Assembly: GCA_000733415.1 (NCBI GenBank)
Contig: KL662191.1
Span: forward strand, 1,873,029-1,937,028
DNA: 64,000 nucleotides
Direction: 5' to 3'
Source: [Leptolyngbya] sp. JSC-1
GTDB lineage: Bacteria; Cyanobacteriota; Cyanobacteriia; Elainellales; Elainellaceae
Below are positions 8,306-17,430 of the stretch, one piece after another. Position numbers and translations under genes: made by a program. Position 1 is the stretch's first letter, and each line of letters starts with the position of its first letter. The notes under the pieces are model-generated. The model did no database searches. It was not told where the DNA came from and saw nothing but the letters and a program-made list of their open reading frames with translations.

Positions 8306-9075
8306 TTGACGCTCTACTCGTTTAATTAATGTTCTTCATATCTTAAAAAGGAAATAGTCATGATTAGGTGATATTCCTGAATCATTTAACTTTTAGTCTC
8401 AGGTCTAAACATGACAGGCAAAATGTAGCAATTGCATCATCAAAGTACTTAAAGTTTGCGATCACGTCGTTTGCCGATCTATCGAGACTTCAAGGCAATA
8501 AGCCAAGGAGGTGATAGAGAGTTGATTGGTTTGGTTGACTGGTGGCCAACAAGGTTCAGCCAAGTGGAGATCAGATCCATTCAGGCCAGCATGATTCCAA
8601 TTTGATGTAGCAAGTCTATTTAAGATCCGACAGGATGATCGAATTCAAATTCCAACAATTATTGTGATTTAGAATAATATCGATTTGCCAGTCTTTCCTT
8701 GCCCAAGACAGAATATAAAAATTAGCAAAAATTCCTTATTTTGCTGCTAGACGACACGAAAAGGGTCTTATTCTATTTCTTTGATTTATCTAGCGGCTAA
8801 AGAATTTGGATCAGTAATTCTTCAAGGAAAATTACAAATTTTGCAAAAAATTCAAATAAATTCAAATTCTGCAGATAAAGCCGAGCTATTGAGAGCCGAT
8901 CCGAAACCCAAAGGGGTTTATGAAATTCAAGAACTCTGACGAGTTTACTGACTTGCAGTTAGAGAAATCAGTTAGGTAGCATACTTTCCATCTCGTTTAA
9001 CCAACCCAAACTTTGCCAACTGTAGGTGAAGCGTAGAATAGAGCAGTTAGGCTGACGTAAAGGCAGAACGATGCC
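8306..9075. other. 770-base AT-rich gap without a recognised gene
   Basis: No gene is recognised. The stretch becomes AT-rich toward 8650-8870, with short direct repeats such as ATTCAAAT. One notable element is AAGGAGGTGAT at 8505-8515, an exact complement of the 16S rRNA 3' end, followed ten bases later by a 27-codon TTG reading frame (8522-8605). The right side (8900-9070) should hold the promoter of the lipoprotein gene. The area may be decayed coding DNA or a site for an unrecognised RNA. Confidence 0.4.
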
Positions 9076-10215
9076 ATGATGAATCGACGAACGCTGCTGC
9101 TGGCTGGTGGAGCCTTGACTCTAAACTATCTGCTGATGGGGTGTCAGAGTAGACAGGAGGCCGCCCTGCGGGTGCGCTTGTTGGCCAATTCGGTGCCACC
9201 TCAGATTTTAGGTGAGTTTCAGCACCGCCTTGCAGTTGAGTTTCGTGCTAGTGACCAGCTTGCGGATCTATTTCAGCTCCTCAAAACCTGGCAAACTCCC
9301 ACTCCAGAGCAACCAAGATTTGGATTGCCCAATTTGACTAGGCCGGTTGCCGTTGCGGATCTGGTCACTCTGGGTGACTTCTGGTTAACTGCTGCGGTAC
9401 AACAAAATTTGATTCGGCCTCTGTCGCTAGAGTCGATTGCAGGTTGGCAACAGCTTCCTCCCGCTTGGCAACAGCTTGTGCGCCGTGATGCTCAAGGGCA
9501 ACCCAGTGAAACCGGTCAGCTCTGGGCCGCGCCCTACCGCTGGGGTAGTTTGGTGGTTGCTTACAATACCGAGAAATTTCGCCAATTGGGCTGGACCCCA
9601 ACCGACTGGAAAGACCTGTGGCGGCCCGAACTGAAGGGCCATCTGTCGCTGCTGGATAGCGCCCGCTCTACGATTGGTTTGACATTGAAGCAACTCGGTC
9701 AATCTGCCAACACCGGCAATCTAGAAACCGTGTCTGCTCTACCTGAGCAACTGAAATCTCTACACCAGCAGGTCAAATTCTATAGTTCCGATGCCTATTT
9801 GCAGCCGCTATTGCTAGGAGATAGCTGGGTTGCCGTGGGCTGGTCTACCGAAGTGTTGCCGGTAGTTGAGCGAGATCGACGGATCGCGGCTGTTGTACCT
9901 GCTAGCGGTACAATTCTGACGGCAGATCTGTGGGTCCAGCCAACCAAAGCAACCCAGGCCAATCAACCGGCTCCTATTCAGCAATGGCTGGAATTTTGCT
10001 GGCAGCCTCAAATTGCCGAACAGCTCTCTCTCCTTAGCTTGGCAGCTTCTCCGGTGCTCGTGACCCAAAATCGCACCCAGCTTCCGACCGCCATTCAGCA
10101 AAATCCGCTGTTGTTACCTTCCAACGAGGTAATTGAACGCAGCGAATTTCTGTTGCCAGTTGCTAATTCTGACCAGTACCGCCGTTTGTGGGAGACGGTA
10201 CGCCAAATGGGGTAG
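9076..10215 (+). CDS. Extracellular solute-binding lipoprotein, PotD-like
   Basis: 379-residue periplasmic solute-binding protein of the spermidine/putrescine or iron-binding type. The N-terminus MMNRRTLLLAGGALTLNYLLMGC is a lipoprotein signal with lipobox LLMGC (Cys about residue 23); the RR pair also allows Tat export. APYRWGSLVVAYNTEKF (about residues 151-167) and the GDSWVAVGWSTEVL segment near 252 are typical of cluster-type polyamine-binding proteins. No permease or ATPase gene is adjacent, so the transporter partner is elsewhere or absent. The 3' end overlaps the convergent gene by 53 bases. Ligand unknown. Confidence 0.72.
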   Translation: MMNRRTLLLAGGALTLNYLLMGCQSRQEAALRVRLLANSVPPQILGEFQHRLAVEFRASDQLADLFQLLKTWQTPTPEQPRFGLPNLTRPVAVADLVTLGDFWLTAAVQQNLIRPLSLESIAGWQQLPPAWQQLVRRDAQGQPSETGQLWAAPYRWGSLVVAYNTEKFRQLGWTPTDWKDLWRPELKGHLSLLDSARSTIGLTLKQLGQSANTGNLETVSALPEQLKSLHQQVKFYSSDAYLQPLLLGDSWVAVGWSTEVLPVVERDRRIAAVVPASGTILTADLWVQPTKATQANQPAPIQQWLEFCWQPQIAEQLSLLSLAASPVLVTQNRTQLPTAIQQNPLLLPSNEVIERSEFLLPVANSDQYRRLWETVRQMG

Positions 10216-10900
10216 GAGTGCTGCGAAAGGCCGACCGACCGAACGGATTGAGAAAGATGCGACAAGGTACGCTGGCTGTACCGCTAGTTGGGTCGCTAGC
10301 TGAGCTGGAATTGATTATTGAGGCATTGAATTGATCATTAAACTCGCAGATATGCGCTCCCAACAGCTCGCCCTGTAGGTTGAATACACGCACGCTATAG
10401 CCAAACTCTTTTGCGGCTGTGCCAAATCGATTCACAAAAACGTAACGCTGCAAATAATTGCAATTTCCCCAAACCTCTTGATTCACCAGCAGATCAACTC
10501 GACGGGGTGTCCCATCTGTTCCTGGATAGGCCAACCAGTAATTGAGCAACTCCTGACTGAACCGTTCCGCAATACAACCCGTGTTTCCAAACGACTCTCC
10601 CACCCAGCTTAAATTAGCAAACTGCTCCTCGGCCCACCAGAGACTGGGCGGGGTCAATCCAGTTTGGGAAATGCGGTCGGGCGTCACAACAGCAGGATCA
10701 ATTGAGGCTCCAGGCTGAAACAAGGCGGAATCGAGGGGAGTAGTCAGCAGGAATAAAGTATCTTGGTCTGCTGCGTACACAGGACGACTGCTCAACACAA
10801 CCAGCATGCCCCACCCCAAGGCCAGCATTCGCCGCCAACCAGAGTTACGTTTCCAAATTTTGGCTTGCTTCGCTGCCTTCACCATTCCATTCGCTCCCAT
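10163..10900 (-). CDS. Secreted protein of unknown function
   Basis: 245-residue protein with a signal sequence: basic start, hydrophobic MLALGWGMLVVLSS (about residues 25-38), then RPVYAADQDT with a likely cleavage after VYA. The mature part has several Cys (NTGCIAERF, WGNCNYLQ, AHICEF, VPCRIF), which could pair in the periplasm, and a Pro/Thr/Gly-rich tail. I do not recognise the family with certainty. A heptamer repeat array (10932-11000) lies directly upstream of the start. It overlaps the convergent lipoprotein gene by 53 bases. Confidence 0.6.
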   Translation of the reverse strand: MGANGMVKAAKQAKIWKRNSGWRRMLALGWGMLVVLSSRPVYAADQDTLFLLTTPLDSALFQPGASIDPAVVTPDRISQTGLTPPSLWWAEEQFANLSWVGESFGNTGCIAERFSQELLNYWLAYPGTDGTPRRVDLLVNQEVWGNCNYLQRYVFVNRFGTAAKEFGYSVRVFNLQGELLGAHICEFNDQFNASIINSSSASDPTSGTASVPCRIFLNPFGRSAFRSTPTPFGVPSPTNGGTGQN

Positions 10901-10931
10901 GCCACCTGGTTTTCCGCCTCAAGGGAAGCAC

Positions 10932-11000
10932 CTCTGTCTTCTGCCTTCTGCCTTCTGTTTTCTGCCTTCTGCCTTCTGCCTTCTGTCTCCTGTCTCCTGA
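10932..11000. repeat. Heptamer tandem repeat, CTGCCTT type
   Basis: Nine to ten imperfect seven-base units (CTGCCTT with CTGTTTT, CTGTCTC variants). The array begins 31 bases upstream of the minus-strand secreted-protein gene. On that strand it reads as purine-rich AAGGCAG units, so it would form part of the leader. This is the short tandemly repeated repetitive class known from filamentous cyanobacteria. Confidence 0.85.
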
Positions 11001-11125
11001 CCCTGATCTCCGCTTTCCCAACTCTGCCATACCTGTGCCATACAAGATAATTTTGCCGATTTCAGATTCAATTGCCTCCCCATAATTTGATACAACCGTA
11101 GAAGCAGTCCCGCAATCAAACCATT

Positions 11126-12538
11126 ATGAGCCTCTCCACTTCATTAGCCGATGCTAAAAACCTGCTTTCCGAACTGGTTGCCCGCTATCGCCATCGCGTA
11201 GACTACTTAGCCATCCGCTTAGAAGAGGCTGAAGGCACCGATATTCTACTGCGGGGTAACAAGGTAGAAACCCTCAGCGAAGGCATCTCGATTGGTGGAC
11301 AGGTGCGTGCGTGCTACAAAGGCGGCTGGGGCTTTGCCAGCTTTAACCGTTTGTCTAGTTTGACGGAACAGGTTGAGGCAGCGATTGCAGCAGCACGGCT
11401 TGTAGGAGATGAGGAGACCACGCTAGCTCCAGTTAAGCCGATCCAGGCTAGCTGCCATCTCCCCTTATCGGGCACGGATCCTCGGCAAATTCCCCTGATT
11501 CAAAAGAAAGCCCTGTGCAGCCACTATGCTGAAATTCTTAGGAGTGTAGACGACCGGATCACGACCACGTCAGTCCGGTATGGCGATAGCGCTCAGCGCG
11601 TGATCTTAGCTACTTCCGATGGGACGCTAATCGAGCAATCTTGGGTTGATCTAGAAATGCGCTTCGCGGCGACGGCTCGCAATGGTGAAACCGTTCAAAC
11701 TGGGCGGGAAACCACCGGCTCCCGCAAAGCCTACGAAGACTTGGAACAGCTTGATACTCAAGTGCAGAGCGCAGCACAGCGGGCTGTAGAGGCCTTGGCT
11801 CTCCCCCCGGTAAAGGGCAATACCTATACCGTTGTGATCGATCCCATCCTAGCCGGATTGTTTGTGCATGAGGCGTTTGGGCATCTTTCCGAAGCCGACA
11901 TGATCTACGAAAACCCCGACCTGATGGAGGTAATGACACTGGGACGACGCTTTGGCTCTCCCGAACTGCAAATCTTTGATGGAGCTGCTCCCGAAGGGCA
12001 TCGCGGCAGCTATTACTACGACGATGAGGGGGTTCCGGCTACCACGACTCAGTTGATCAAAGACGGCGTTTTGGTCGGGCGACTGCACTCCCGCGAAACC
12101 GCTGGCAAGCTGGGCGAATCCCCCACCGGCAATGCCCGCTGCCTCAACTACCACTATCCGCCCCTTGTCCGCATGACTAACACTTGGATCGAGCGCGGCA
12201 CTACACCCGTTGCCGATCTGTTTCATGGCATCAAAGAAGGCGTCTATGCTCGCAACTGGCTGGGCGGCATGACTAATGGCGAAATGTTTACCTTCGCGGC
12301 AGGAGAAGCCTGGATGATTCGCGACGGCAAAATTGCCGAACCCGTGCGGGATGTCAACCTGTCGGGCAATGTGTTCACCACACTGGCAGACATTGAGGCA
12401 ATTGGCGATGATTTCTACTGGGATGAGTCAGGCGGCTGCGGCAAAGGCGGACAAAACGGGCTAGCTGTAGGCTGCGGCGGTCCGAGTCTGCGGATTCGCA
12501 ATGTGGTGGTAGGCGGCGAAGCACTGGATGAGGAGTGA
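11126..12538 (+). CDS. tldD: TldD-family metalloprotease
   Basis: 470-residue TldD/PmbA family protein. In bacteria TldD forms a heterodimer with TldE that degrades unfolded or leader peptides in the cytoplasm. The zinc motif is visible as HEAFGHLSEAD (HExxxH, about residue 250). LLRGNKVETLSEGISIGGQVR (about residues 36-56) and the C-terminal GGCGKGGQNGLAVGCGGPSLR belong to the family. No tldE/pmbA follows; the next gene is unrelated, so the partner is expected elsewhere. Length and start are normal. Confidence in the family is high, while the local substrate is unknown. Confidence 0.9.
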   Translation: MSLSTSLADAKNLLSELVARYRHRVDYLAIRLEEAEGTDILLRGNKVETLSEGISIGGQVRACYKGGWGFASFNRLSSLTEQVEAAIAAARLVGDEETTLAPVKPIQASCHLPLSGTDPRQIPLIQKKALCSHYAEILRSVDDRITTTSVRYGDSAQRVILATSDGTLIEQSWVDLEMRFAATARNGETVQTGRETTGSRKAYEDLEQLDTQVQSAAQRAVEALALPPVKGNTYTVVIDPILAGLFVHEAFGHLSEADMIYENPDLMEVMTLGRRFGSPELQIFDGAAPEGHRGSYYYDDEGVPATTTQLIKDGVLVGRLHSRETAGKLGESPTGNARCLNYHYPPLVRMTNTWIERGTTPVADLFHGIKEGVYARNWLGGMTNGEMFTFAAGEAWMIRDGKIAEPVRDVNLSGNVFTTLADIEAIGDDFYWDESGGCGKGGQNGLAVGCGGPSLRIRNVVVGGEALDEE

Positions 12539-12597
12539 GTTTTGGCTTTGGGGAACTCTGATCGAGACGACTTCTATCGAGACGAGCATCCTTCCGT

Positions 12598-13524
12598 ATG
12601 GCCCAATCCAACTCCCAGTTCTGCTTTTGCACTGCCGCCTTTGGTGATAAATATGTGCGGCTTGCCCAACTGCTGGCTGCCGATCTGCGCCAGTTTGCGC
12701 CCAATCAGCCGTTTCTGATCCTCACCGACTTGCCAGAACGGTTTCGCAACCATGCCAACGTGATCGCTGTTCAGCATTGGTGTCGCGGGGTACAGACCTA
12801 TCATGAACGCCGATTTGCCCTGCAGCAAGCCCTCCGCTTGGCCGATGCGGTGATGTACCTGGATGCGGATGTGCGAATCTGTGCGCCAGTGCCAGCGTTG
12901 ACCTTTGCGCCCGGTTTAACGGCTCGCAGTTGCGGTGAGTTGCGGAAACACTGGCAGGAGCAGTTCGAGCGGCCCAACCTATCAGCCGGTAGTCAGCGCA
13001 AAAAGCAAATCATTGAAGCGATGGCCCGCAAAGTAGATGTGGATTTGTATGCGCCCGACGTGAAGTTCATCAACGAGTTTTTGTTTGTCGTGACGGCCCA
13101 AGCCGGACGGGAACAGGAATTTCTGCGGTTGTGGGGCGAGTTGGCGATCTATGCCGATACCTTGGGCCTGCACCAGCATCCCACCTACGCGATGGCGCTG
13201 GCCGCCGTGAAGAGTGGCTTTCCAGTTCACCACAGCGAAATGGTGGGGCTGGATTTTTTTGACGATCGAATTGAAACGATCCGGATTCGCAAAGGGCAGT
13301 CCACACCGGACGCAAAAGCGCACTATTTTCAGGAACAGTCCCAGATCGAGCAAGCGCCCAAAACGCGAGTCGGGCGACTTCTACGAGTCGGGAGTAAGCG
13401 GATTTCGCTAGCCTACCATCGTCTGCGAGTACGGCTAATCGCGGCCCTATTTCCAGCTTTGCTAATCGATTACCAGCCAAGGGTTGGACACAATCAGCGG
13501 TCTACAGCACTCCCTTCGAGCTAG
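12598..13524 (+). CDS. Putative glycosyltransferase
   Basis: 308-residue protein with features of a nucleotide-sugar transferase. The N-terminus FCFCTAAFGDKYVRLAQLLA is followed near residue 80 by VMYLDADVRIC, where the DAD triplet resembles a DxD metal/nucleotide-sugar motif. No transmembrane helix or signal is seen; the C-terminal third is basic (RVGRLLRVGSKRISLAYHRLR) and may touch the membrane. It follows tldD by 59 bases and overlaps hisB convergently by 23 bases. Acceptor and donor cannot be told. Similar proteins in cyanobacteria are annotated as hypothetical. Confidence 0.5.
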   Translation: MAQSNSQFCFCTAAFGDKYVRLAQLLAADLRQFAPNQPFLILTDLPERFRNHANVIAVQHWCRGVQTYHERRFALQQALRLADAVMYLDADVRICAPVPALTFAPGLTARSCGELRKHWQEQFERPNLSAGSQRKKQIIEAMARKVDVDLYAPDVKFINEFLFVVTAQAGREQEFLRLWGELAIYADTLGLHQHPTYAMALAAVKSGFPVHHSEMVGLDFFDDRIETIRIRKGQSTPDAKAHYFQEQSQIEQAPKTRVGRLLRVGSKRISLAYHRLRVRLIAALFPALLIDYQPRVGHNQRSTALPSS

Positions 13525-14158
13525 GAATGGTTTGCGCCCGCCGGGGGTCAATTTCCACTGCCATACGCATAGCGCGAGCAAACGCCTTGAAGGTTGCTTC
13601 AATGATGTGATGGGAATTGATGCCATCGAGCTGGCGGATGTGCAGCGTCATTTGAGCATGATTCACCACCGCTACAAAAAACTCGCGTACCAGTTGGGTG
13701 TCGTAGGTCCCGACCCGCTCGGTGGGAATCTGTAGCCCATAGCTGAGGTGAGGTCGGCCAGAAAAATCCAGCGATACCTGCACCAGCGCTTCGTCCAAGG
13801 GCGCAACAAAATGCCCAAAGCGGACAATGCCTTTGCGATCGCCCAAAGCTTTAGTCAATGCCTGCCCCAGCGTGATCCCGACATCCTCATTCGTGTGGTG
13901 ATCGTCAATCTCGATGTCACCTGTTGCCTGCACGTCTAGGTCAATTAACCCATGCGACGAAATTTGATGCAGCATGTGGTCTAGAAACGGAATGCCGGTT
14001 TTGGCAATGCAGCTTCCTTGCCCGTCTAGATTTAGGCTGACCTGCACATTCGTTTCTCCGGTGACCCGATGGACTGAAGCAGTGCGGCTAGGAAATTCTA
14101 ACTGACGCGAAGCAGGCTGATTGTCGGGAAGGTTGGTGCGAGAGTCGCGAGTCTGCAT
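13502..14158 (-). CDS. hisB: Imidazoleglycerol-phosphate dehydratase
   Basis: Dehydrates imidazole glycerol phosphate in histidine synthesis. The start at 14158 (MQTRDSRTNLP) is preferred: it gives 218 residues and puts the conserved RTASVHRVTGET near the front. An upstream in-frame ATG at 14218 would add 20 residues not typical of the family. Metal-binding clusters are visible as DDHHTNEDVGI (about 85-95) and SHHIIEATFKAFARAMR (about 180-196), and LDHML precedes the first. It is a monofunctional HisB without a phosphatase domain. The fabI gene lies upstream on the same strand, with a small membrane-protein gene between them. Confidence 0.94.
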   Translation of the reverse strand: MQTRDSRTNLPDNQPASRQLEFPSRTASVHRVTGETNVQVSLNLDGQGSCIAKTGIPFLDHMLHQISSHGLIDLDVQATGDIEIDDHHTNEDVGITLGQALTKALGDRKGIVRFGHFVAPLDEALVQVSLDFSGRPHLSYGLQIPTERVGTYDTQLVREFFVAVVNHAQMTLHIRQLDGINSHHIIEATFKAFARAMRMAVEIDPRRAQTIPSSKGVL

Positions 14159-14307
14159 GGTGAGATGCCGAAGAATGGCTACAAGATTTTCTGCAAGATC
14201 TCTATTTTGCCTCAGCATCTAACAAAAAACGCCACTCAGACCAGAGTGACGTAGACCATTTGACGTGACCAATTCTTAGGGTAGGGATTGCTTGGACTAT
14301 AACCCTG

Positions 14308-14517
14308 CTACTGAGACAATTGGGCCTTAAGCGGGGTAGCTGTCGATTTTGCAAGCTTCTTGCGGATGATGGAAGGCAAAACTAGCGGCCAAAAGAGTGT
14401 AGCAATCATCAAAACCATCCAGGAGAGGCGATCGGTTTTGGGTGTAGAAGTGTCCTTCCAAAAGGCACGAAATGAAACGCCAAAGACAAGAAGCGCGCCA
14501 GTGATGTAGAGTACCAT
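14308..14517 (-). CDS. Small conserved-type membrane protein
   Basis: 69-residue protein with two hydrophobic helices, VLYITGALLVFGVSF (2-16) and LSWMVLMIATLFWPLVLPSII (33-53), joined by a polar loop FWKDTSTPKTDR. The start at 14517 is chosen because the open frame upstream to 14706 (63 more codons) has no comparable character. Small cyanobacterial proteins with this two-helix, TPKTD-loop pattern are common and uncharacterised. It lies between hisB and fabI on the same strand. Confidence 0.6.
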   Translation of the reverse strand: MVLYITGALLVFGVSFRAFWKDTSTPKTDRLSWMVLMIATLFWPLVLPSIIRKKLAKSTATPLKAQLSQ

Positions 14518-14794
14518 GCTGCTGAATTCCTTGATGCTTACGCCTGTTAACTTGCATCTGTTAACTCGATCAAACCACTTGCATTCGCTGAGGAGTAAGG
14601 CTAGAATCACCGATTTTGTTTGATCAAGTTCTGCCAAGCTTCCTGGAGAATACCGAAAAATTGACCTCTGTTCTGCCGTGATTTCACGAATCGTTACGTC
14701 TGGCAAACCAGTGGCTCAGTAGTTTCCGCAAAAAACGCTCTGGCTTCAGAGCAACGACAGGCAGGCGCAGTTCCATCAATTCAGGCAATTCAGC

Positions 14795-15595
14795 TTATTC
14801 CTCAGCTTTTGCAGGCTCAGACATGCCCATAATTTCGTAGCCCGCATCTACGTAGAGGATCTGCCCGGTAATGCCGCTAGCCAGATCGCTGCACAGGAAT
14901 GCGGCTGCATTGCCAACTTCCAGTTGCGTAACGGTACGCCGCAGCGGAGCCACCCGTTCCACATGGTGAATCATGTCTAGAATGCCACCCACGGCAGAAG
15001 AGGCTAGCGTGCGAATTGGGCCAGCCGAGATCGCGTTGACTCGCACCTTTTGCGGTCCCAGTTCAGCTGCGAGGTAGCGCACATTCATTTCCAGCGCTGC
15101 TTTCGCAATCCCCATTGTGTTGTAGTTGGGGATCACCCGCACGCCGCCCAAATAGCTGAGAGTGAGAATGCTGCCGCCCTCGGTCATTAATGGCTTCGCA
15201 TAGCGACTGAGGCTGACCAGCGAATAAGCGCTCACTTCGATTGCTAGAGAGAAATCTTGACGCGATACGCTGCTGAAGTCACCGCTCAAGGCATCTTTGC
15301 TAGCAAACGCAAGGCAGTGAATCAAAATATCTAAGTGGCCCCACTTATCCTGAATCACCTCGAATGTTTCCTGCATCTGAGCTTCATTCTGCACATCACA
15401 GGGGAGGTACAAACTGGGTTGCAGCGGTTCTACCAAATCTGCCACTTTCTTTTCGTTGCGGCCCTTTTCATCAGGCAGATAGGTAATACCCAGATTGGCT
15501 CCTGCGGCGTGAAGCTGTTGGGCAATTCCCCAAGCGATTGAGCGGTTGTTAGCGATTCCTGTCACCAGGGCATTTTTTCCAGACAAATTCAACAT
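14795..15595 (-). CDS. fabI: Enoyl-[acyl-carrier-protein] reductase (NADH)
   Basis: Reduces trans-2-enoyl-ACP in the elongation cycle of type II fatty-acid synthesis. The 266-residue protein has the FabI form of the short-chain dehydrogenase fold: GKNALVTGIANNRSIAWGIA at the N-terminus and the catalytic Tyr-(6)-Lys in NYNTMGIAKAALE (Lys about residue 163). The Tyr-rich LSYLGGVRV and ISAGPIRTLA segments are also present. It is the target type for diazaborines and triclosan. The two other fatty-acid genes of this window, fabF and acpP, are 35 kb away. Confidence 0.95.
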   Translation of the reverse strand: MLNLSGKNALVTGIANNRSIAWGIAQQLHAAGANLGITYLPDEKGRNEKKVADLVEPLQPSLYLPCDVQNEAQMQETFEVIQDKWGHLDILIHCLAFASKDALSGDFSSVSRQDFSLAIEVSAYSLVSLSRYAKPLMTEGGSILTLSYLGGVRVIPNYNTMGIAKAALEMNVRYLAAELGPQKVRVNAISAGPIRTLASSAVGGILDMIHHVERVAPLRRTVTQLEVGNAAAFLCSDLASGITGQILYVDAGYEIMGMSEPAKAEE

Positions 15596-16148
15596 GACCC
15601 TTCACCCAATGTCGTTTGGCGTCTCAAGAATACTGAAAAATGGGGACGGAAAGAAACTGGTGAGGGAGTTTTAAGTTTTGAGTTTTGGCGACATGGCCTG
15701 TACGCTGGGCGTTAGTCTTTGCTTAGGCATGGTGTGTAGTTTTGTAGCTTGCTGCTGTGGAAATCTTGTGAACCGATGTTGCCTAGATGTAGCGTTGCTA
15801 GAGGCAGTAGCAGGGGTTTAAGTTCTACTGCCTTGCAACTTTTGGGTTGAACGGCTATGCTCTATTTTCATTACTCAGAAAAAATTCTGAAAATATCTCA
15901 GGAAATAGCATTCTGGTCTGAGATTTCAGCATTGTGTAATTCTTGCTACAAAAAACTATCGCATTCTTAAGTTTAGTGTTTTAAAGTCAGAGTTCTATCA
16001 CAGTATGATTGTGTTATGCAGCACAATTTATCCTAAGAGTTCTGGCTAAAAACTTGGTAGTAAGCGTAAATAAGTACGAAGAGCGCTTCGGGGGTTATTA
16101 CAACTACAGGCTCATACAGGCTCACGATAATAGGCTAGGGATAAAGGC
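15596..16148. other. fabI/ntcA intergenic region
   Basis: No protein-coding gene is recognised in 553 bases. Near 15670 there is a TTTTAAGTTTTGAGTTTTGG string of the dispersed heptamer family. The main element is the NtcA-type promoter at 15936-15979. A second -10-like element, TATGAT (16005-16010), and a long AT-rich leader precede ntcA, so more than one start point is possible. Confidence 0.55.
15936..15979 (+). promoter_or_regulatory. NtcA-activated promoter of ntcA
   Basis: A perfect NtcA-binding sequence GTA-ATTCTTGC-TAC lies at 15936-15949. A TAN3T-type -10 box (TAGTGT, 15974-15979) starts 24 bases downstream, close to the 22-23 base spacing of class II NtcA promoters. It lies 200 bases before the ntcA start codon and supports autoregulation, as described for ntcA in other cyanobacteria. 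Confidence 0.72.
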
Positions 16149-16820
16149 ATGGTAGCGTTGCAAGATAGACCGTTAGCAAATGTATTCCGTCAGTTGAGCG
16201 GTGGTGCCTTCCCGCCTGTCGTAGAGACTTACGAGCGCGGCAAAACCATCTTCTTTCCAGGTGATCCAGCGGAACGGGTTTACTTCCTGATGCGAGGGGC
16301 GGTCAAACTCTCTAGGGTTTACGAAGCTGGGGAAGAGATTACCGTAGCCTTGCTGCGCGAGAATAGCGTCTTTGGCGTACTCTCTCTGATTACCGGGCAC
16401 CGCGCCGACCGCTTCTACCACGCTGTTGCCTTTACGCCCGTGGAGTTGCTTTCAGTACCCATCGAGCAGGTTGAGAAGGCGCTCAAGGATAACCCAGAGC
16501 TGTCGATGATCATGCTGCAGGGTTTGTCGTCTCGCATCCTGCAGACTGAGATGATGATCGAAACCTTGGCGCATCGGGATATGGGTTCCCGTCTAGTTAG
16601 CTTTTTGCTAATTCTCTGCCGCGATTTTGGTGTTCCTGCTCAGGATGGCATCACCATCGATCTCAAACTTTCCCATCAGGCGATTGCAGAGGCAATTGGC
16701 TCGACGCGAGTAACAGTAACGCGGCTGCTAGGCGACTTGCGGCAAGACAAGATGATTTCTATTCATAAGAAAAAGATTACCGTTCACAATCCAGTCACCC
16801 TGAGTCAGCAGTTCACCTAG
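16149..16820 (+). CDS. ntcA: Global nitrogen regulator NtcA
   Basis: CRP/FNR-family regulator of 223 residues that senses 2-oxoglutarate and controls nitrogen-assimilation genes in cyanobacteria. The N-terminal cyclic-nucleotide-like beta roll includes RGKTIFFPGDPAERVYFLMRG (about residues 30-50). The dimer helix is followed by the HTH segment SHQAIAEAIGSTRVTVTRLLG (about residues 175-195), which is NtcA-specific and reads GTA-N8-TAC. Length and sequence match the family end to end. The promoter carries its own site. The amt gene in this window is an expected target. An inverted repeat (16842-16858) follows the stop. Confidence 0.98.
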   Translation: MVALQDRPLANVFRQLSGGAFPPVVETYERGKTIFFPGDPAERVYFLMRGAVKLSRVYEAGEEITVALLRENSVFGVLSLITGHRADRFYHAVAFTPVELLSVPIEQVEKALKDNPELSMIMLQGLSSRILQTEMMIETLAHRDMGSRLVSFLLILCRDFGVPAQDGITIDLKLSHQAIAEAIGSTRVTVTRLLGDLRQDKMISIHKKKITVHNPVTLSQQFT

Positions 16821-16841
16821 GTAAGCTTTGAGTGATAGAAA

Positions 16842-16858
16842 CCCCCCAATTTGGGGGG
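16842..16858. repeat. C6/G6 inverted repeat after ntcA
   Basis: CCCCCCAATTTGGGGGG, a perfect six-base C/G stem with a five-base loop (AATTT), starts 22 bases after the ntcA stop codon. No T-run follows, so it may be a dispersed palindromic element rather than a factor-independent terminator. Similar G/C-run elements occur near 4050 and 49240. Confidence 0.55.
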
Positions 16859-16912
16859 CAGGAGGGCTTAGTCAGCCCTATATCTTCAAACTTTGCAAAT
16901 CTTTCAAGTCAG

Positions 16913-17430
16913 TTAGGCAAGTACAAAGTCAACCTCATCAGCGCCTTTGGTTTTGCCCTGGCCACTGGTCAGTTTCTGCCCTTTTACCTCTACAGCAAAG
17001 GGAGTGTTGCCCAAGTTGATGTTGTAATCGGTTTCCTGATTGGTATAGCCAACGCTGGCAATCATCTTGCGGCCTTCGGGGTGTAAATAAAGGCCAGCAT
17101 TTGGTTTTTGTTTTTCTTATTGTCGCGTGCCCAAACCACCATGTACTGCTTGCCCTGGTAGTCGAACACCTTGGCTGGACGATTGGGAACATAGCGGCCC
17201 GGTTCGCCAAAGCTAACATCGAGGAATTTTTGCAGCGAGGCGTCTTGGACTTTGGCATAGGCCACTTCTGCGGCAGAAGCAGGCAGTTGATCACCCTGGC
17301 TTTCATCCGGGACATCTTCCTCACCCCGGTTCTTGAAGTAATCAACCGCGGCTTTGGTGCCAATTGCGCCGACGGTAGCAATGCCAGCACCCACTAAGAT
17401 GTTGCGAAGCAGATTATTACGGTTAGTCAT
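16913..17430 (-). pseudogene. Conserved membrane-anchored protein, frameshifted
   Basis: The first 116 or so codons (from ATG at 17430) read cleanly, with an N-terminal hydrophobic segment (LLRNILVGAGIATVGAIGT) and a soluble part ending QMLAFIYTP. The frame then stops at 17062. The other frame continues as a plausible C-terminus, EGRKMIASVGYTNQETDY... to FVLA, ending at TAA 16913-16915. Restoring one C in the CCCC run near 17078-17081 gives one 172-residue protein. Either a one-base deletion inactivated the gene or the base call is wrong. I do not recognise the family. It is a lone gene between ntcA and prfC. Confidence 0.65.

Noticed and set aside
10932..11000. CRISPR array
   Set aside because: Units are seven bases with no spacers; this is a heptamer tandem repeat. 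No CRISPR-like 25-40 base repeats or cas genes were seen in the window.
16066..16077. GTA-AATAAG-TAC near ntcA as a second NtcA site
   Set aside because: The spacing is six, not eight, bases; the site at 15936 fits better.
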